Assembly (NCBI GenBank): GCA_020629955.1
Contig: JAHDCI010000024.1
Location: 1-42,813, forward strand
DNA: 42,813 nucleotides
Source: Myxococcota bacterium
GTDB taxonomy: Bacteria > Myxococcota_A > Polyangia > Polyangiales > Houyiibacteriaceae
Direction: 5' to 3'
Each line of letters opens with the position of its first letter. The stretch's first letter is position 1. Positions 28,930 through 36,718 of this stretch are shown piece after piece. A program made the position numbers and the translations under genes. Under the pieces are notes generated by a model. The model did no database searches. It was not told the origin of the DNA and was given only the letters and a program-made list of their open reading frames with translations.

Positions 28930-30687
28930 GTGAAGAATACGATCCCCGCCCGACTATTGGAGCAAGCTAGCCTGCGTCCCCACGCCGCCGCGTACCACGC
29001 GCGCGAAGGAGGCGTTTGGAAAGCAACGAGCTACGCGAAGTACTCCGAAGAAGTCGTTGAAGCGGGAAGGGCTCTGATCGCGCTCGGGATTGGCGTCGGC
29101 GATACCGTCGCAATCCTCGGCTTTAACCGCCCCGAGTGGTGCATTCTCGACCTTGCCGCGATGGGCGTCGGTGGTGTCCCCGCGGGCATTTACACGACCT
29201 GCGCGCCCGAAGAAGTTCAGTACATTATCCATCACGCCGAATCCAAGATCGTCATCCTCGAGGATGAAGGTCAGTGGGAGAAGGTGAAGAAGGAACGCGA
29301 GAACCTTCCGAAGCTCGAATACGCCGTGATGATGCGCGGCGCGCCGAAGATCGATGACCCGATGGTGCTCTCCTTTGAAGAGTTCCTCGCCAAGGGCCGC
29401 GACGTGGATGCCGAGGAATATCAGAAGCGCGTGGATGCGCTCGAACCGGGCGCGCTCGCGACGCTCATCTACACCTCCGGCACGACCGGTCCGCCCAAGG
29501 GCGTGATGCTCTCCCACGACAACCTTGCGTGGACGGCGTTCCGCGCGGCGGAGATGACGGGATTGAACCCGGCCGATTGCTCGCTTTCCTACCTGCCGCT
29601 TTCGCACATCGCCGAGCAGATGTTCACGCTGCACGGCCCGATCACCGCTGGTTCGAGCGTCTACTTTGCCGAGTCGATCGACGCGGTTCCAGAGAACCTC
29701 AAGGAAGTGCAGCCGACGGTGTTCTTCGGCGTGCCGCGCATCTATGAGAAGTTCTACGCAGGCATCAACGGCAAGCTCAAGGACGCGACCGGCGCGAAGG
29801 CCAAGCTTGTCGGCTGGGCGCGTGGCGTCGGGACCCAGCGCACGAAGCTTCGCGAATCGGGCAAAGAGTTCGGCTTTGGTGGCAAGCTGAAGTACGGCCT
29901 TGCAAATAAGCTCATCTTCTCGAAGTTGAAGCCTGCGATTGGCCTCGGCCGCGTTCGCATTTGCGTCTCGGGCGCAGCGCCGATCGGCCGCGATGTGCTC
30001 GAGTTCTTCGGTTCGCTCGACTTGCTCGTGCAGGAAGTCTACGGCCAGTCGGAAGATTCGGGCCCGACCACGTTTAACTTCGTCGACAAGTTCCGCATTG
30101 GCACCGTCGGTACGCACGTCGATGGCGTCGAGGTCAAGATCGCCGAAGACGACGAGATTCTCGTGAAGGGCCGCAATGTCTTCCTCGGCTACTACAAGGA
30201 CGAGGACGCGACCAACGCCACGCTCAAGGATGGCTGGCTCCACTCCGGCGACCTTGGCGCTTGGGATGGCGACTTCCTCAAGATCATCGGCCGCAAGAAG
30301 GACATCATCATTACCGCCGGCGGAAAGAATATTACGCCGAAGAACCTCGAAGAGGCGCTCAAAGAGCACGACCTCATCAACGAGGCGGTGGTGATCGGTG
30401 ATAGGCGCAAGTTCCTCAGCGCGCTGGTCACGCTGGACGAAGAGGCCGCCGCGAAGTTCGCCCCGAACGCGAGTTCCCTCCACGAGGATGCGTCGATCAA
30501 GGCGGCGCTCGACGCGCATCTCGCTGAGATCAACACCCGCTTTGCGCGTGTCGAGCAGGTGAAGAAGTTTGTGATTCTTTCACGCAATCTCAGCGTCGAG
30601 AAGAAAGAGCTCACGCCGACCCTGAAGGTGAAGCGACGTATCGTGAACGAGAACTTCGCGGCCGAAATCGAATCAATGTACGCCTAG
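28930..30687 (+). CDS. Long-chain fatty acid--CoA ligase (AMP-binding)
   Basis: The 585-residue enzyme activates a fatty acid to acyl-CoA through an acyl-adenylate. The P-loop-like motif TLIYTSGTTGPPKGVMLSHD, the YGQSEDSG segment and the C-terminal hinge SGDLGAWDGDFLKIIGRKKD with IITAGGKNITPKNLE are all present; the last is the long-chain (FAA1/FadD15-like) version. The start is GTG at 28930, with AAAGGAG 10 bases upstream. It most likely acts at the inner membrane. The TetR gene upstream and a strong terminator downstream make this a two-gene unit at most. The exact chain length preference is not visible. Confidence 0.92.
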   Translation: MKNTIPARLLEQASLRPHAAAYHAREGGVWKATSYAKYSEEVVEAGRALIALGIGVGDTVAILGFNRPEWCILDLAAMGVGGVPAGIYTTCAPEEVQYIIHHAESKIVILEDEGQWEKVKKERENLPKLEYAVMMRGAPKIDDPMVLSFEEFLAKGRDVDAEEYQKRVDALEPGALATLIYTSGTTGPPKGVMLSHDNLAWTAFRAAEMTGLNPADCSLSYLPLSHIAEQMFTLHGPITAGSSVYFAESIDAVPENLKEVQPTVFFGVPRIYEKFYAGINGKLKDATGAKAKLVGWARGVGTQRTKLRESGKEFGFGGKLKYGLANKLIFSKLKPAIGLGRVRICVSGAAPIGRDVLEFFGSLDLLVQEVYGQSEDSGPTTFNFVDKFRIGTVGTHVDGVEVKIAEDDEILVKGRNVFLGYYKDEDATNATLKDGWLHSGDLGAWDGDFLKIIGRKKDIIITAGGKNITPKNLEEALKEHDLINEAVVIGDRRKFLSALVTLDEEAAAKFAPNASSLHEDASIKAALDAHLAEINTRFARVEQVKKFVILSRNLSVEKKELTPTLKVKRRIVNENFAAEIESMYA

Positions 30688-30694
30688 AAACGCG

Positions 30695-30730
30695 AATGCC
30701 CCGAGGTCCTCAAGACCTTGGGGCATTTTT
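30695..30730 (+). terminator. Rho-independent terminator of the acyl-CoA ligase gene
   Basis: AATGCCCCGAGGTC and the complementary GACCTTGGGGCAT pair over 13 bases with a short loop, followed by TTTTT. It lies eight bases after the stop codon. Confidence 0.92.
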
Positions 30731-30913
30731 GCGTCTAGTGCGGGGATCTCATGGATGGGAGGGATGATCTTTCGTCAGGGGCGCTGAGGCGAGGTTCGGT
30801 TAACGAACGACAAGCCGAGTCGTCCGAAGGAAGAGCGAAGCTCGGTTCGGCGCTGCTGGCGGAAGAGGGCCCTTCGGGCGATGTGGATCACGCGCTAGGG
30901 CCTTCGTTCCGAT

Positions 30914-31378
30914 TTACTGCTCAGAGCAGTCGAGTTCTTCCGGCGCCACGAAGAGTTCGCCGTAGCCGGGACCGTCGCCGCTGTGATTGGGGCCTGATTT
31001 CACCCAAACGCGAACGATGGAGAGTTCCGAGCCCGCGCCATCGGGAACGCCGAAGACATCCTCGTGTCCTTCGAGGTCTTCGTATCGGTAGCGGCTTCCG
31101 TCGGAGAGTTCGATCACGATATTGGAAAGGTCCTTGCACGAGCGTGCGAGCACTGAGCGACAGTCAAACTCGACCTCGATATCCGGGATTCGGCCACCAT
31201 CGCATTCGAGTTCTGGCCCGTCCCCGGGGGATTGCTCTGGCACCTCGGGGAGAGGCTCATCCGGCGCGACTTGCAGGGCATCCGTGCGCGGCGCGGCAGT
31301 GACGCATGCTCCTGCGAGCGAAAGGAGAATCGCCGGAAGTAAGTGGATACGCAGAAAGCGGGTGGTTGAAAAGCTCAT
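30914..31378 (-). CDS. Small predicted lipoprotein
   Basis: The 154-residue protein has a signal peptide with a lipobox (LLSLAGAC), a Pro/Glu-rich linker and a compact domain with four cysteines (LECDGGRIPDIEVEFDCRSVLARSCKDLSN ... ELDCSEQ). The domain shows alternating strands (IVIELSDGSRYRYEDLEG, SIVRVWVKSGPNHSGDGPGYGELFV). No named family is recognised. It is followed by the acyl-CoA ligase terminator and preceded by the minus-strand lipoprotein at 31465-32298, 86 bases away, possibly in the same transcript. Confidence 0.7.
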   Translation of the reverse strand: MSFSTTRFLRIHLLPAILLSLAGACVTAAPRTDALQVAPDEPLPEVPEQSPGDGPELECDGGRIPDIEVEFDCRSVLARSCKDLSNIVIELSDGSRYRYEDLEGHEDVFGVPDGAGSELSIVRVWVKSGPNHSGDGPGYGELFVAPEELDCSEQ

Positions 31379-31464
31379 ATGGTGAGTATGTCACGAGTTT
31401 TCTTGAATCCCCAAAATGGGTAAGGCGAAACTCGGGGAATGAATGACCGTTTGCCCGCTCAAAT

Positions 31465-32298
31465 TTAGGTGCAGTCCGCGTGGATTTCGAGACATAGCTC
31501 TCGCGTGACAAAAAGCTCGTCGCACCCCTCGCCGCGGCAGCGGCAGCCGAAGAGCGGCTCGCATCCTGCGCCGGTCCAGAAGTAACCGCGTAACATATCC
31601 GGGCATGCCCCGGGCGGGTCGGGAGCGACGGGCTCATATTCGCAATCTTCGAGCGGGTCGTCCGTGCAAAAGCTCGGGTCGGCGTGCACGTCTACGCCGG
31701 ACATTCGGGCCGTGCACTGGTTTGGATAGAGCCGGCCGTCGCAGCCGCAGATTGGACTCCCCGCGCCATCGCAAGGGCGAGATGGGATGTCGAGGCAGCG
31801 CGTCGTTCCGTCGCAGAAGAAACCAGAAAAGTCGCAGTATTGCCCCGCGGGGCATCCACACGTCGGATCGAAGGCATCCGGCGCGGCGTCCATGCCGCTA
31901 TCCAGCGTGCCGCCACTATCGATGGAAGCATCATCCGGCGTGGCGTCCATCGAGGAATCTGCGGAAGCATCGGCCGCGGCGTCCATGCCGCTATCTAGCT
32001 CGCCAGTGTCGACGTCGGCGTCGGAGGGGGCCGCGTCCACGCTTCCGCCGTCTTCTGGATTTGCATCGGTCGCAGCATCCGAGGGCGCCGCGTCATCGGA
32101 TGCGTCCACTCTTGCGTCGCCGACGACCGCGTCGACAGGCGGCGCATCCGGGAGATCCCCATCCTGGCTCGTATCGACAGTCGCGTCGGTGCTCCCGTCC
32201 GCGCCACCATCCGCGTTCGAGTCGTCATCCCCGCACGCGCCGAAGAGCGCGGTGAAGGTCAAGAAGAGAAGAGTTCGGAAGAAGTGAGCCTGCATCAT
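31465..32298 (-). CDS. Asp/Ala-rich lipoprotein with Kazal-like and Cys module
   Basis: The 277-residue product starts MMQAHFFRTLLFLTFTALFGACGDDDS, a lipoprotein signal, then has a 115-residue linker of Asp, Ala, Ser and Pro. The C-terminal part begins with CGCPAGQYCDFSGFFCDGTTRC, a Kazal-like segment CGCDGRLYPNQCTARMSGVDVH, and ends in a 56-residue module with the pattern C-x-LRGYFWTGAGCEPLFGCRCRGEGCDELF-x-C-x-C. The same module occurs three times in the next lipoprotein upstream in transcription order (32416-33471), so the two are related and probably arose by local duplication. The linker likely exposes the head group outside the outer membrane. The function is unknown. Confidence 0.75.
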   Translation of the reverse strand: MMQAHFFRTLLFLTFTALFGACGDDDSNADGGADGSTDATVDTSQDGDLPDAPPVDAVVGDARVDASDDAAPSDAATDANPEDGGSVDAAPSDADVDTGELDSGMDAAADASADSSMDATPDDASIDSGGTLDSGMDAAPDAFDPTCGCPAGQYCDFSGFFCDGTTRCLDIPSRPCDGAGSPICGCDGRLYPNQCTARMSGVDVHADPSFCTDDPLEDCEYEPVAPDPPGACPDMLRGYFWTGAGCEPLFGCRCRGEGCDELFVTRELCLEIHADCT

Positions 32299-32315
32299 GG
32301 TCGCACCAAAAAGAA

Positions 32316-32347
32316 AACGCCGGAGCGTCGAGGACGACTCCGGCGTT
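32316..32347. terminator. Bidirectional hairpin terminator between the two lipoproteins
   Basis: AACGCCGGAG (32316-32325) and CTCCGGCGTT (32338-32347) form a perfect 10-bp stem. On the minus strand it follows the Cys-module lipoprotein gene (ending 32416) and is followed by a T-rich TTTTCTTTTT, so it should end that transcript. Confidence 0.85.
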
Positions 32348-32415
32348 CTTTATACCCCGTTTTTGACGCGTCGAAAGGAGTTATGCCCGGAACGACGCCT
32401 TTGCGTGAAGGTTGC

Positions 32416-33471
32416 TCACTCGGAGAAGGTGAGACACTCGCGGAAGCAAGCCTCTCTCGAATCGTAGAGGGATCGGCAATCCGGGCCTTCGCAACTGCAG
32501 CCACTGAGGGGTGCACATGTGCGGCCCGTGAACGCATAACCGAGCAGCAAGTCACAGTCACCCACGCCCCGCGCTTCGGTGACATCGCAGCCGCCGCCGG
32601 GAACGTCGCGGCAGTCCGAATGCGCTGCGCGGCAGGAGGTTTGCGTGTCGTAGAGCTGCTCGCAGCCCGAGACACACGAGCATCCCGAGTAGGGTTCGCA
32701 GTCGCGCCCGTTCCAGGCGTAACCCAGGATCAAGCGGCAAAGCCCCTCCGTCTCGACGCGCGCCGGATCGCAGCTCACTTCGTCGGTGCAGTCGCGGAAG
32801 CGAAGACGACAGCTCGTCACATCATCAAAGAGACGCTCACAATCCCGCCCCTCGCAGCTGCATCCCGAGATCGGTTCGCAGCTTCTACCGTTCCAGGTCA
32901 CCCCAAGGAGCGCTGCGCAAGGCCCCTCTCCGCGGGCTTCCATCGCGTCGCATTCGCCCCGCGCGCATGCCGCACCATCGGAGCTCGCGGAGACGCCCAT
33001 CGCCGCTGCCTGACATCGGTTGCAGTAGGTCTCGCCATCGCAGCCGCACACGCCAGGGCAATCTTCGGGGCAGAAATCGGGCCGAGGCATGCACTCGCCG
33101 GGAACGCCGCACGCCTCGCGCAGCTGGCAGTATTCGGAATCCGCACAGTCACCGCTCGTGCGGCATTCTCCGTCACCGCCACCTGCGTCATCACCACCGC
33201 CTGCGTCATCACCACCGCCTGCGTCATCACCACCGCCAGCGTCATCACCACCGCCAGCGTCATCACCACCGCCTGCGTCGTCACCGCCGCCAGCGTCGTC
33301 ACCGCCGCCCGCGTCATCGCCGCCGCCAGCGTCATCACCACCGCCAGCGTCATCCCCGCCGCCGCCGCTGTCCGAGCCGACCGACGCGTCGTCGCCACCA
33401 TCGTCGTCACCGCCGCATCCGAACGCGATCAGCAATCCGCTCATCAAGAGTATTCGTCCAAGCCTTGCCAT
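32416..33471 (-). CDS. Lipoprotein with (GGGDDA)n linker, Kazal-like domain and three Cys modules
   Basis: From the ATG at 33471 (GAGGAG 13-8 bases upstream) the 351-residue protein begins MARLGRILLMSGLLIAFGCGGDDD, a lipoprotein signal. A linker of about ten GGGDDA repeats follows. Next come CRTSGDCADSEYCQL, a Kazal-type segment (VCGCDGETYCNRCQAAAMG), and three copies of a module of about 56 residues with the core LLGxxWNGRxCEPxSGCSC and a downstream LxxxxxxC pattern. One further copy closes the neighbouring lipoprotein at 31465-32298. The modules have even numbers of Cys and are probably disulfide-bonded. I do not recognise the module as a named domain, and no catalytic motif is visible. The frame is open to 33531 but the upstream ATG lacks a lipoprotein-type start. 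Confidence 0.78.
   Translation of the reverse strand: MARLGRILLMSGLLIAFGCGGDDDGGDDASVGSDSGGGGDDAGGGDDAGGGDDAGGGDDAGGGDDAGGGDDAGGGDDAGGGDDAGGGDDAGGGDDAGGGDGECRTSGDCADSEYCQLREACGVPGECMPRPDFCPEDCPGVCGCDGETYCNRCQAAAMGVSASSDGAACARGECDAMEARGEGPCAALLGVTWNGRSCEPISGCSCEGRDCERLFDDVTSCRLRFRDCTDEVSCDPARVETEGLCRLILGYAWNGRDCEPYSGCSCVSGCEQLYDTQTSCRAAHSDCRDVPGGGCDVTEARGVGDCDLLLGYAFTGRTCAPLSGCSCEGPDCRSLYDSREACFRECLTFSE
33175..33366. repeat. 18-bp coding tandem repeat encoding GGGDDA
   Basis: The unit GCGTCATCACCACCGCCT recurs every 18 bases about ten times (GTCATC/GTCGTC at 33187, 33205, 33223 and so on to 33349), with only synonymous-type changes such as GTCGTC for GTCATC. On the minus strand it encodes Gly-Gly-Gly-Asp-Asp-Ala. 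The near identity of units suggests recent expansion. Confidence 0.9.
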
Positions 33472-33673
33472 CTCATCTCTCCTCAAGGTCCCCAATATCC
33501 CTAGTTTGTCACAAAAGTGAGCGCGAATCACCCATGAATCGGGACATGGCGACGGCTTCCCACGTCAACGCGTGATGAAGGTCGGGCGCCATCGCGAAGC
33601 CATATTTCTTGGGTGCGTCGACAGGCTTTTTCGTTGCCAAGCGCGTTCGCCAACCCCACATGACAAAGACACG

Positions 33674-34279
33674 ATGAGCAAAAAGGCGCGATGGGAAGAA
33701 CGATGGGCCGCGGGAGAAATTCCGTGGGATGCCGGCGGTCCCTGTCCGAGCTTGGTGGCCCTCGTGCAGGCAGGAAGCGTCGCGGCCGGAGATATCCTTG
33801 TTCCAGGAAATGGAGGCGGCTGGGATTCGCTGGCGCTCGCCGCGCCCTCACGTCGCGTTTTCGGGCTCGACCTTTCGCAATCCGCAGCAACGGTGTTTCG
33901 CGAACGTGCAGCGGCACACGAGGGGGTTCACGCGGTTTGCGGTGATTTCTTCGAGGCGAACTGGCAGGTCGGGGAAGTCCCTTCCGCCTTCGACTTCGTA
34001 TGGGACTACACGTTCCTCTGCGCGCTCCCACTCGAATTGCGTGAACCTTGGGCCGACCGTATGGGCGAGCTCGTCAAATCTGGGGGAACGCTCGCGACAT
34101 TGATCTTCCCGGATATTGAGGCCGCGGCCGATTACGTCGGTCCTCCGTGGCCTCTCTCGCCATCGGATGTTCGAGGTCTTCTGAAGCGTGACTTCGAAGA
34201 AATTTCGCTTGAGCGAGCGACAGAGAGTCATCCCGGCCGAGAAGGTAAGGAATGGATTGGTCGATTTCGCCGTTACTAG
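33674..34279 (+). CDS. Thiopurine methyltransferase-like SAM-dependent methyltransferase
   Basis: The 201-residue protein starts MSKKARWEERWAAGEIPWDAGGPCPSL, the WxxRWxxGxxPWDxG signature of the TPMT family. The SAM-binding glycine loop is LVPGNGGGWDSLALAAPSRRVFGLDLS and the C-terminus RGLLKRDFEEISLERATES ... EWIGRFRRY is typical. Bacterial relatives methylate thiopurines, selenium or tellurium compounds, or halides; the substrate is unknown. The frame opens at 33572 but the upstream residues have no family similarity, so the ATG at 33674 is chosen. The stop at 34277 overlaps an 18-bp perfect palindrome. Confidence 0.85.
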   Translation: MSKKARWEERWAAGEIPWDAGGPCPSLVALVQAGSVAAGDILVPGNGGGWDSLALAAPSRRVFGLDLSQSAATVFRERAAAHEGVHAVCGDFFEANWQVGEVPSAFDFVWDYTFLCALPLELREPWADRMGELVKSGGTLATLIFPDIEAAADYVGPPWPLSPSDVRGLLKRDFEEISLERATESHPGREGKEWIGRFRRY

Positions 34280-34296
34280 GAAAGGCATGCCTTTCC
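34279..34296. repeat. 18-bp perfect palindrome
   Basis: GGAAAGGCATGCCTTTCC begins at the last base of the methyltransferase stop codon. As DNA it could bind a dimeric protein; as RNA it could only form a tight stem with a small loop. No T-tract follows, so terminator function is unclear. Confidence 0.6.
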
Positions 34297-34460
34297 CGTT
34301 TCGCGGCGCGTTTTTGCCTGAAACGATCCGGCATGCGCGACCTCAAATCCCCCATGCGAATGAACTCCGCCCTGAAGGTGCAGGAGAAGCTTTTCCGTCG
34401 CGAAGAGGTAGGGTAGGCTTCGGCCGCTCGCTTCATCCCGGCGAACGATAGGAGAACCAC

Positions 34461-36215
34461 GTGGCAGAATATTCCGATCTCAAACACTCCGCGCTGAGCG
34501 CGCTTCGAGAAGTGGCAGCGCTCGCCGAAGAGGCAGGGGCTTCCACGCTCGCAGGCAAGCTGCGCGACGATCGGATCCCGCGGCTCGAAAACGAACGATT
34601 CCACTTGGTCGTTCTCGGCGAGTTTAACCATGGCAAGACCACGTTCGTGAACGCTCTACTGGGCGAGGCCGTGCTGCCGATGGGCGTCACGCCCACCACG
34701 GCGGTCATTCACCGGATTGAGCATGCCGCAGAGTCGAGCGCCGAAGCGAAAGTCGCGGACGGCAGCGCGAAGCCGGTGCCGCTTGCGACGCTCGAAGACT
34801 ATGAGGTCGACGGTCAGGCGCTCGCGGAAGACGTTCAGGAGATCGAAGTTCGCTACCCCGCCGGGTTGCTCGCGGAGGGTGTTGTGCTCGTGGATACCCC
34901 GGGCGTGAACGACCTGAATGAGGCGCGCGCGGAGATCACGTACGGCTATATCCCCCGCTCCGACGCGATTCTTTTCTTGCTCGATGCCGGCCAGATTTTG
35001 AAGGAGAGCGAGCGGCAGTTTGTCGCCAATAAGCTCCTCGCCCAGTCCCGTGACAAGGTCATCTTTGTTGTAAATAAGATGGATATCCTCGACGAGGACG
35101 AACGCGAAGAGGCGCTCGCCTATGCGCACTCGCATCTCAGTAAGCTCGTCGACGATCCGAAGATTTTCGGCATCAGCGCGGAGATGGCTCTCTCAGGAGA
35201 CCGTGAAGCTTCTGGGATCGATACCCTTTTGGATTCCCTGCGAACGTTCCTCGCCGAGGAACGTGGGCGCGTCCTTCTCGATAACGCCCTCGAAGCTGGC
35301 GTCCGGACCGCTGCCACACTTCGCACCGGGATTGAGATTCAGCGCCGAGCTCTTTCGATGGAGCAAGGGGAGCTGGAACGGCGCCTGAACTCGCTCGAAG
35401 AAGATCTCAAGGGTAGCGAAGCGCGGATTGCAGAACGTAGCGCTCAAATTCGTGAGTCGATCGCAGCCACGAAAGCGCTCGTGCGTGCTGACTGCGAGAA
35501 CTTTGCGAAGCGCTTCGGCGCTCAGCTTCCTGCCGAGATCGACGCTGCGGAAGCAAAGGACCTACGAAAGTATCTCTCTGGCTTTATTGAAGAGCGCTTC
35601 CGCCGCTTTGGCGAAGACCAGGCGAAAGACCTTTCGAAGCGCCTCGAGGAGGTCGCGGAGCAAGCGATCGCTTTCGTGAACGACGACGCAAACTCGCGGG
35701 CGGACGCGCTACGGGCTGCGCTTGGCAAGGATGCGCCGGAGCTCGACCTCTCGATCAATACCTTCGGTTACGATGTTGGCGCCGTCGCGGTCGGTGCGTT
35801 TGGACTCACGCTGATGGCACTCTCCAATGTGGTGGTCGGTGGCGCGCTGACACTCGCCGCGCCAGTGCTCGCCTATGTCTTTCGAGGTCGTGCGGATCAA
35901 GCTTTGAAGGACCGCGCGAAAGAAGAAGCTCCGAAGGCCGTCCGCGACGCCGCTCTCAAGATGGCAGAGGCGTTTGAGGCGCGTATCGACGGCTTCGGCG
36001 AACAACTCATCGATTTCGTGACCGCCGCGAACGAGGAGATGACGCGCAGTATTGCCGAGTTGGTTCGCGCCGCGCGAGAAGCGAAGAGCGAAGGTGCCGA
36101 GGCAGCGAACGAGCTCACGGCGAATACTTCGATGGGGCTCTCTCAGCTTGTCGATCTCGAGCAGCGTATGAACACCATGAAAACCTCGCTTTGGGAAGAG
36201 TCGACCGCGGAGTGA
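34461..36215 (+). CDS. Dynamin-like GTPase (bacterial dynamin-like protein)
   Basis: The 584-residue protein starts at GTG (AGGAG eight bases upstream). G1 is GEFNHGKT (residues 53-60), a G2-like TPTTAV follows (78-82), G3 is DTPG (144-147) and G4 is NKMD (204-207). Two long helical regions (about 260-425 and 475-584) with heptad character flank a hydrophobic segment (YDVGAVAVGAFGLTLMALSNVVVGGALTLAAPVLAYV, about 436-473) that would serve as membrane paddle or transmembrane hairpin. This layout fits the bacterial dynamin-like family, which bends or fuses membranes in a GTP-dependent way. Many members come in pairs; only one is seen here. A strong hairpin terminator follows directly. Confidence 0.88.
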   Translation: MAEYSDLKHSALSALREVAALAEEAGASTLAGKLRDDRIPRLENERFHLVVLGEFNHGKTTFVNALLGEAVLPMGVTPTTAVIHRIEHAAESSAEAKVADGSAKPVPLATLEDYEVDGQALAEDVQEIEVRYPAGLLAEGVVLVDTPGVNDLNEARAEITYGYIPRSDAILFLLDAGQILKESERQFVANKLLAQSRDKVIFVVNKMDILDEDEREEALAYAHSHLSKLVDDPKIFGISAEMALSGDREASGIDTLLDSLRTFLAEERGRVLLDNALEAGVRTAATLRTGIEIQRRALSMEQGELERRLNSLEEDLKGSEARIAERSAQIRESIAATKALVRADCENFAKRFGAQLPAEIDAAEAKDLRKYLSGFIEERFRRFGEDQAKDLSKRLEEVAEQAIAFVNDDANSRADALRAALGKDAPELDLSINTFGYDVGAVAVGAFGLTLMALSNVVVGGALTLAAPVLAYVFRGRADQALKDRAKEEAPKAVRDAALKMAEAFEARIDGFGEQLIDFVTAANEEMTRSIAELVRAAREAKSEGAEAANELTANTSMGLSQLVDLEQRMNTMKTSLWEESTAE

Positions 36216-36235
36216 GTCTTCGGTTTGGACTGGAT

Positions 36236-36271
36236 AAGAACGCCCGCGTCCGCTTGGATGCGGGCGTTCTT
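36236..36271 (+). terminator. Rho-independent terminator of the dynamin-like gene
   Basis: AAGAACGCCCGC (36236-36247) and GCGGGCGTTCTT (36260-36271) form a perfect 12-bp stem, followed by CCTTTC. It may also work in the reverse direction, where TTCTT is the tail. Confidence 0.82.
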
Positions 36272-36354
36272 CCTTTCGTCTCCGCTTTGTCATCGTTTGG
36301 TGATGGTTTGAGCTTCGGCCGCTTTACGCGACGATGCCTGGTTAGCGTGGAGAG

Positions 36355-36648
36355 ATGAATGACCACCCCATGATGGCGGAGCCTCAGCGCGTTCCGTTCC
36401 GCAAAGGTGCGAGAGAGACCGCGAAGGTTGCCCGAGTCGTTGCCGCGCTTCCAATCTTTACACTGCCCCTGGCCCTGTTCTTCCCATGGGCCGCCACGAT
36501 TCATATCGCGCTTGTACTCGCGTCCATCGTCGCCGTGATGCTCGGCATCATCTCGTGGGCCGCCGGCGCTCGCGAAGGTCGGCACGCGGTGCTCATTGGC
36601 GTGCTGGCGATGGTCCTAACCGGCGTCTTCGCATTGATGCCCTATTGA
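36355..36648 (+). CDS. Small membrane protein related to the N-terminus of the following ferritin-like protein
   Basis: The 97-residue protein has NDHPMMAEPQRVPFRKGARETAKVARVVAAL, then two to three hydrophobic segments (IFTLPLALFFPWAA, IHIALVLASIVAVMLGIISWAAGA, HAVLIGVLAMVLTGVFALM) separated by the charged AREGRH turn. The same layout (DHPMVEDP, RARNVANIALIFALLPL, ILGASFVAALVGLFCWIAGAKEGRR, FFGLLSPLVNFAASVAFVM) opens the next gene, so the two share a duplicated membrane domain, here free-standing. It is probably an inner-membrane protein. The function is unknown. It lies 70 bases before the next gene on the same strand. Confidence 0.72.
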   Translation: MNDHPMMAEPQRVPFRKGARETAKVARVVAALPIFTLPLALFFPWAATIHIALVLASIVAVMLGIISWAAGAREGRHAVLIGVLAMVLTGVFALMPY

Positions 36649-36718
36649 TCCACGCCCGCTGCGCGAAAAGGATTCGTGCGGGATTTAGGGAGAGGGTGAT
36701 GGCTGTTATCTTTTCCGT

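Noticed and set aside
28954-30519. 521-codon minus-strand open frame under the acyl-CoA ligase gene
   Set aside because: The composition is that of an antisense shadow (Arg/Glu/Asp-rich, no family motifs) and it covers a clear enzyme gene on the plus strand.
33175-33366. Possible CRISPR array from regularly spaced repeats
   Set aside because: The units are contiguous 18-mers with no spacers and encode a clean GGGDDA linker in frame.
32284-33504. 406-codon plus-strand open frame opposite the Cys-module lipoprotein
   Set aside because: The Val-Ile-Thr-Thr-Ala repeat is only the reverse reading of the GGGDDA repeat; the minus-strand lipoprotein has a signal peptide, a ribosome binding site and conserved Cys modules.
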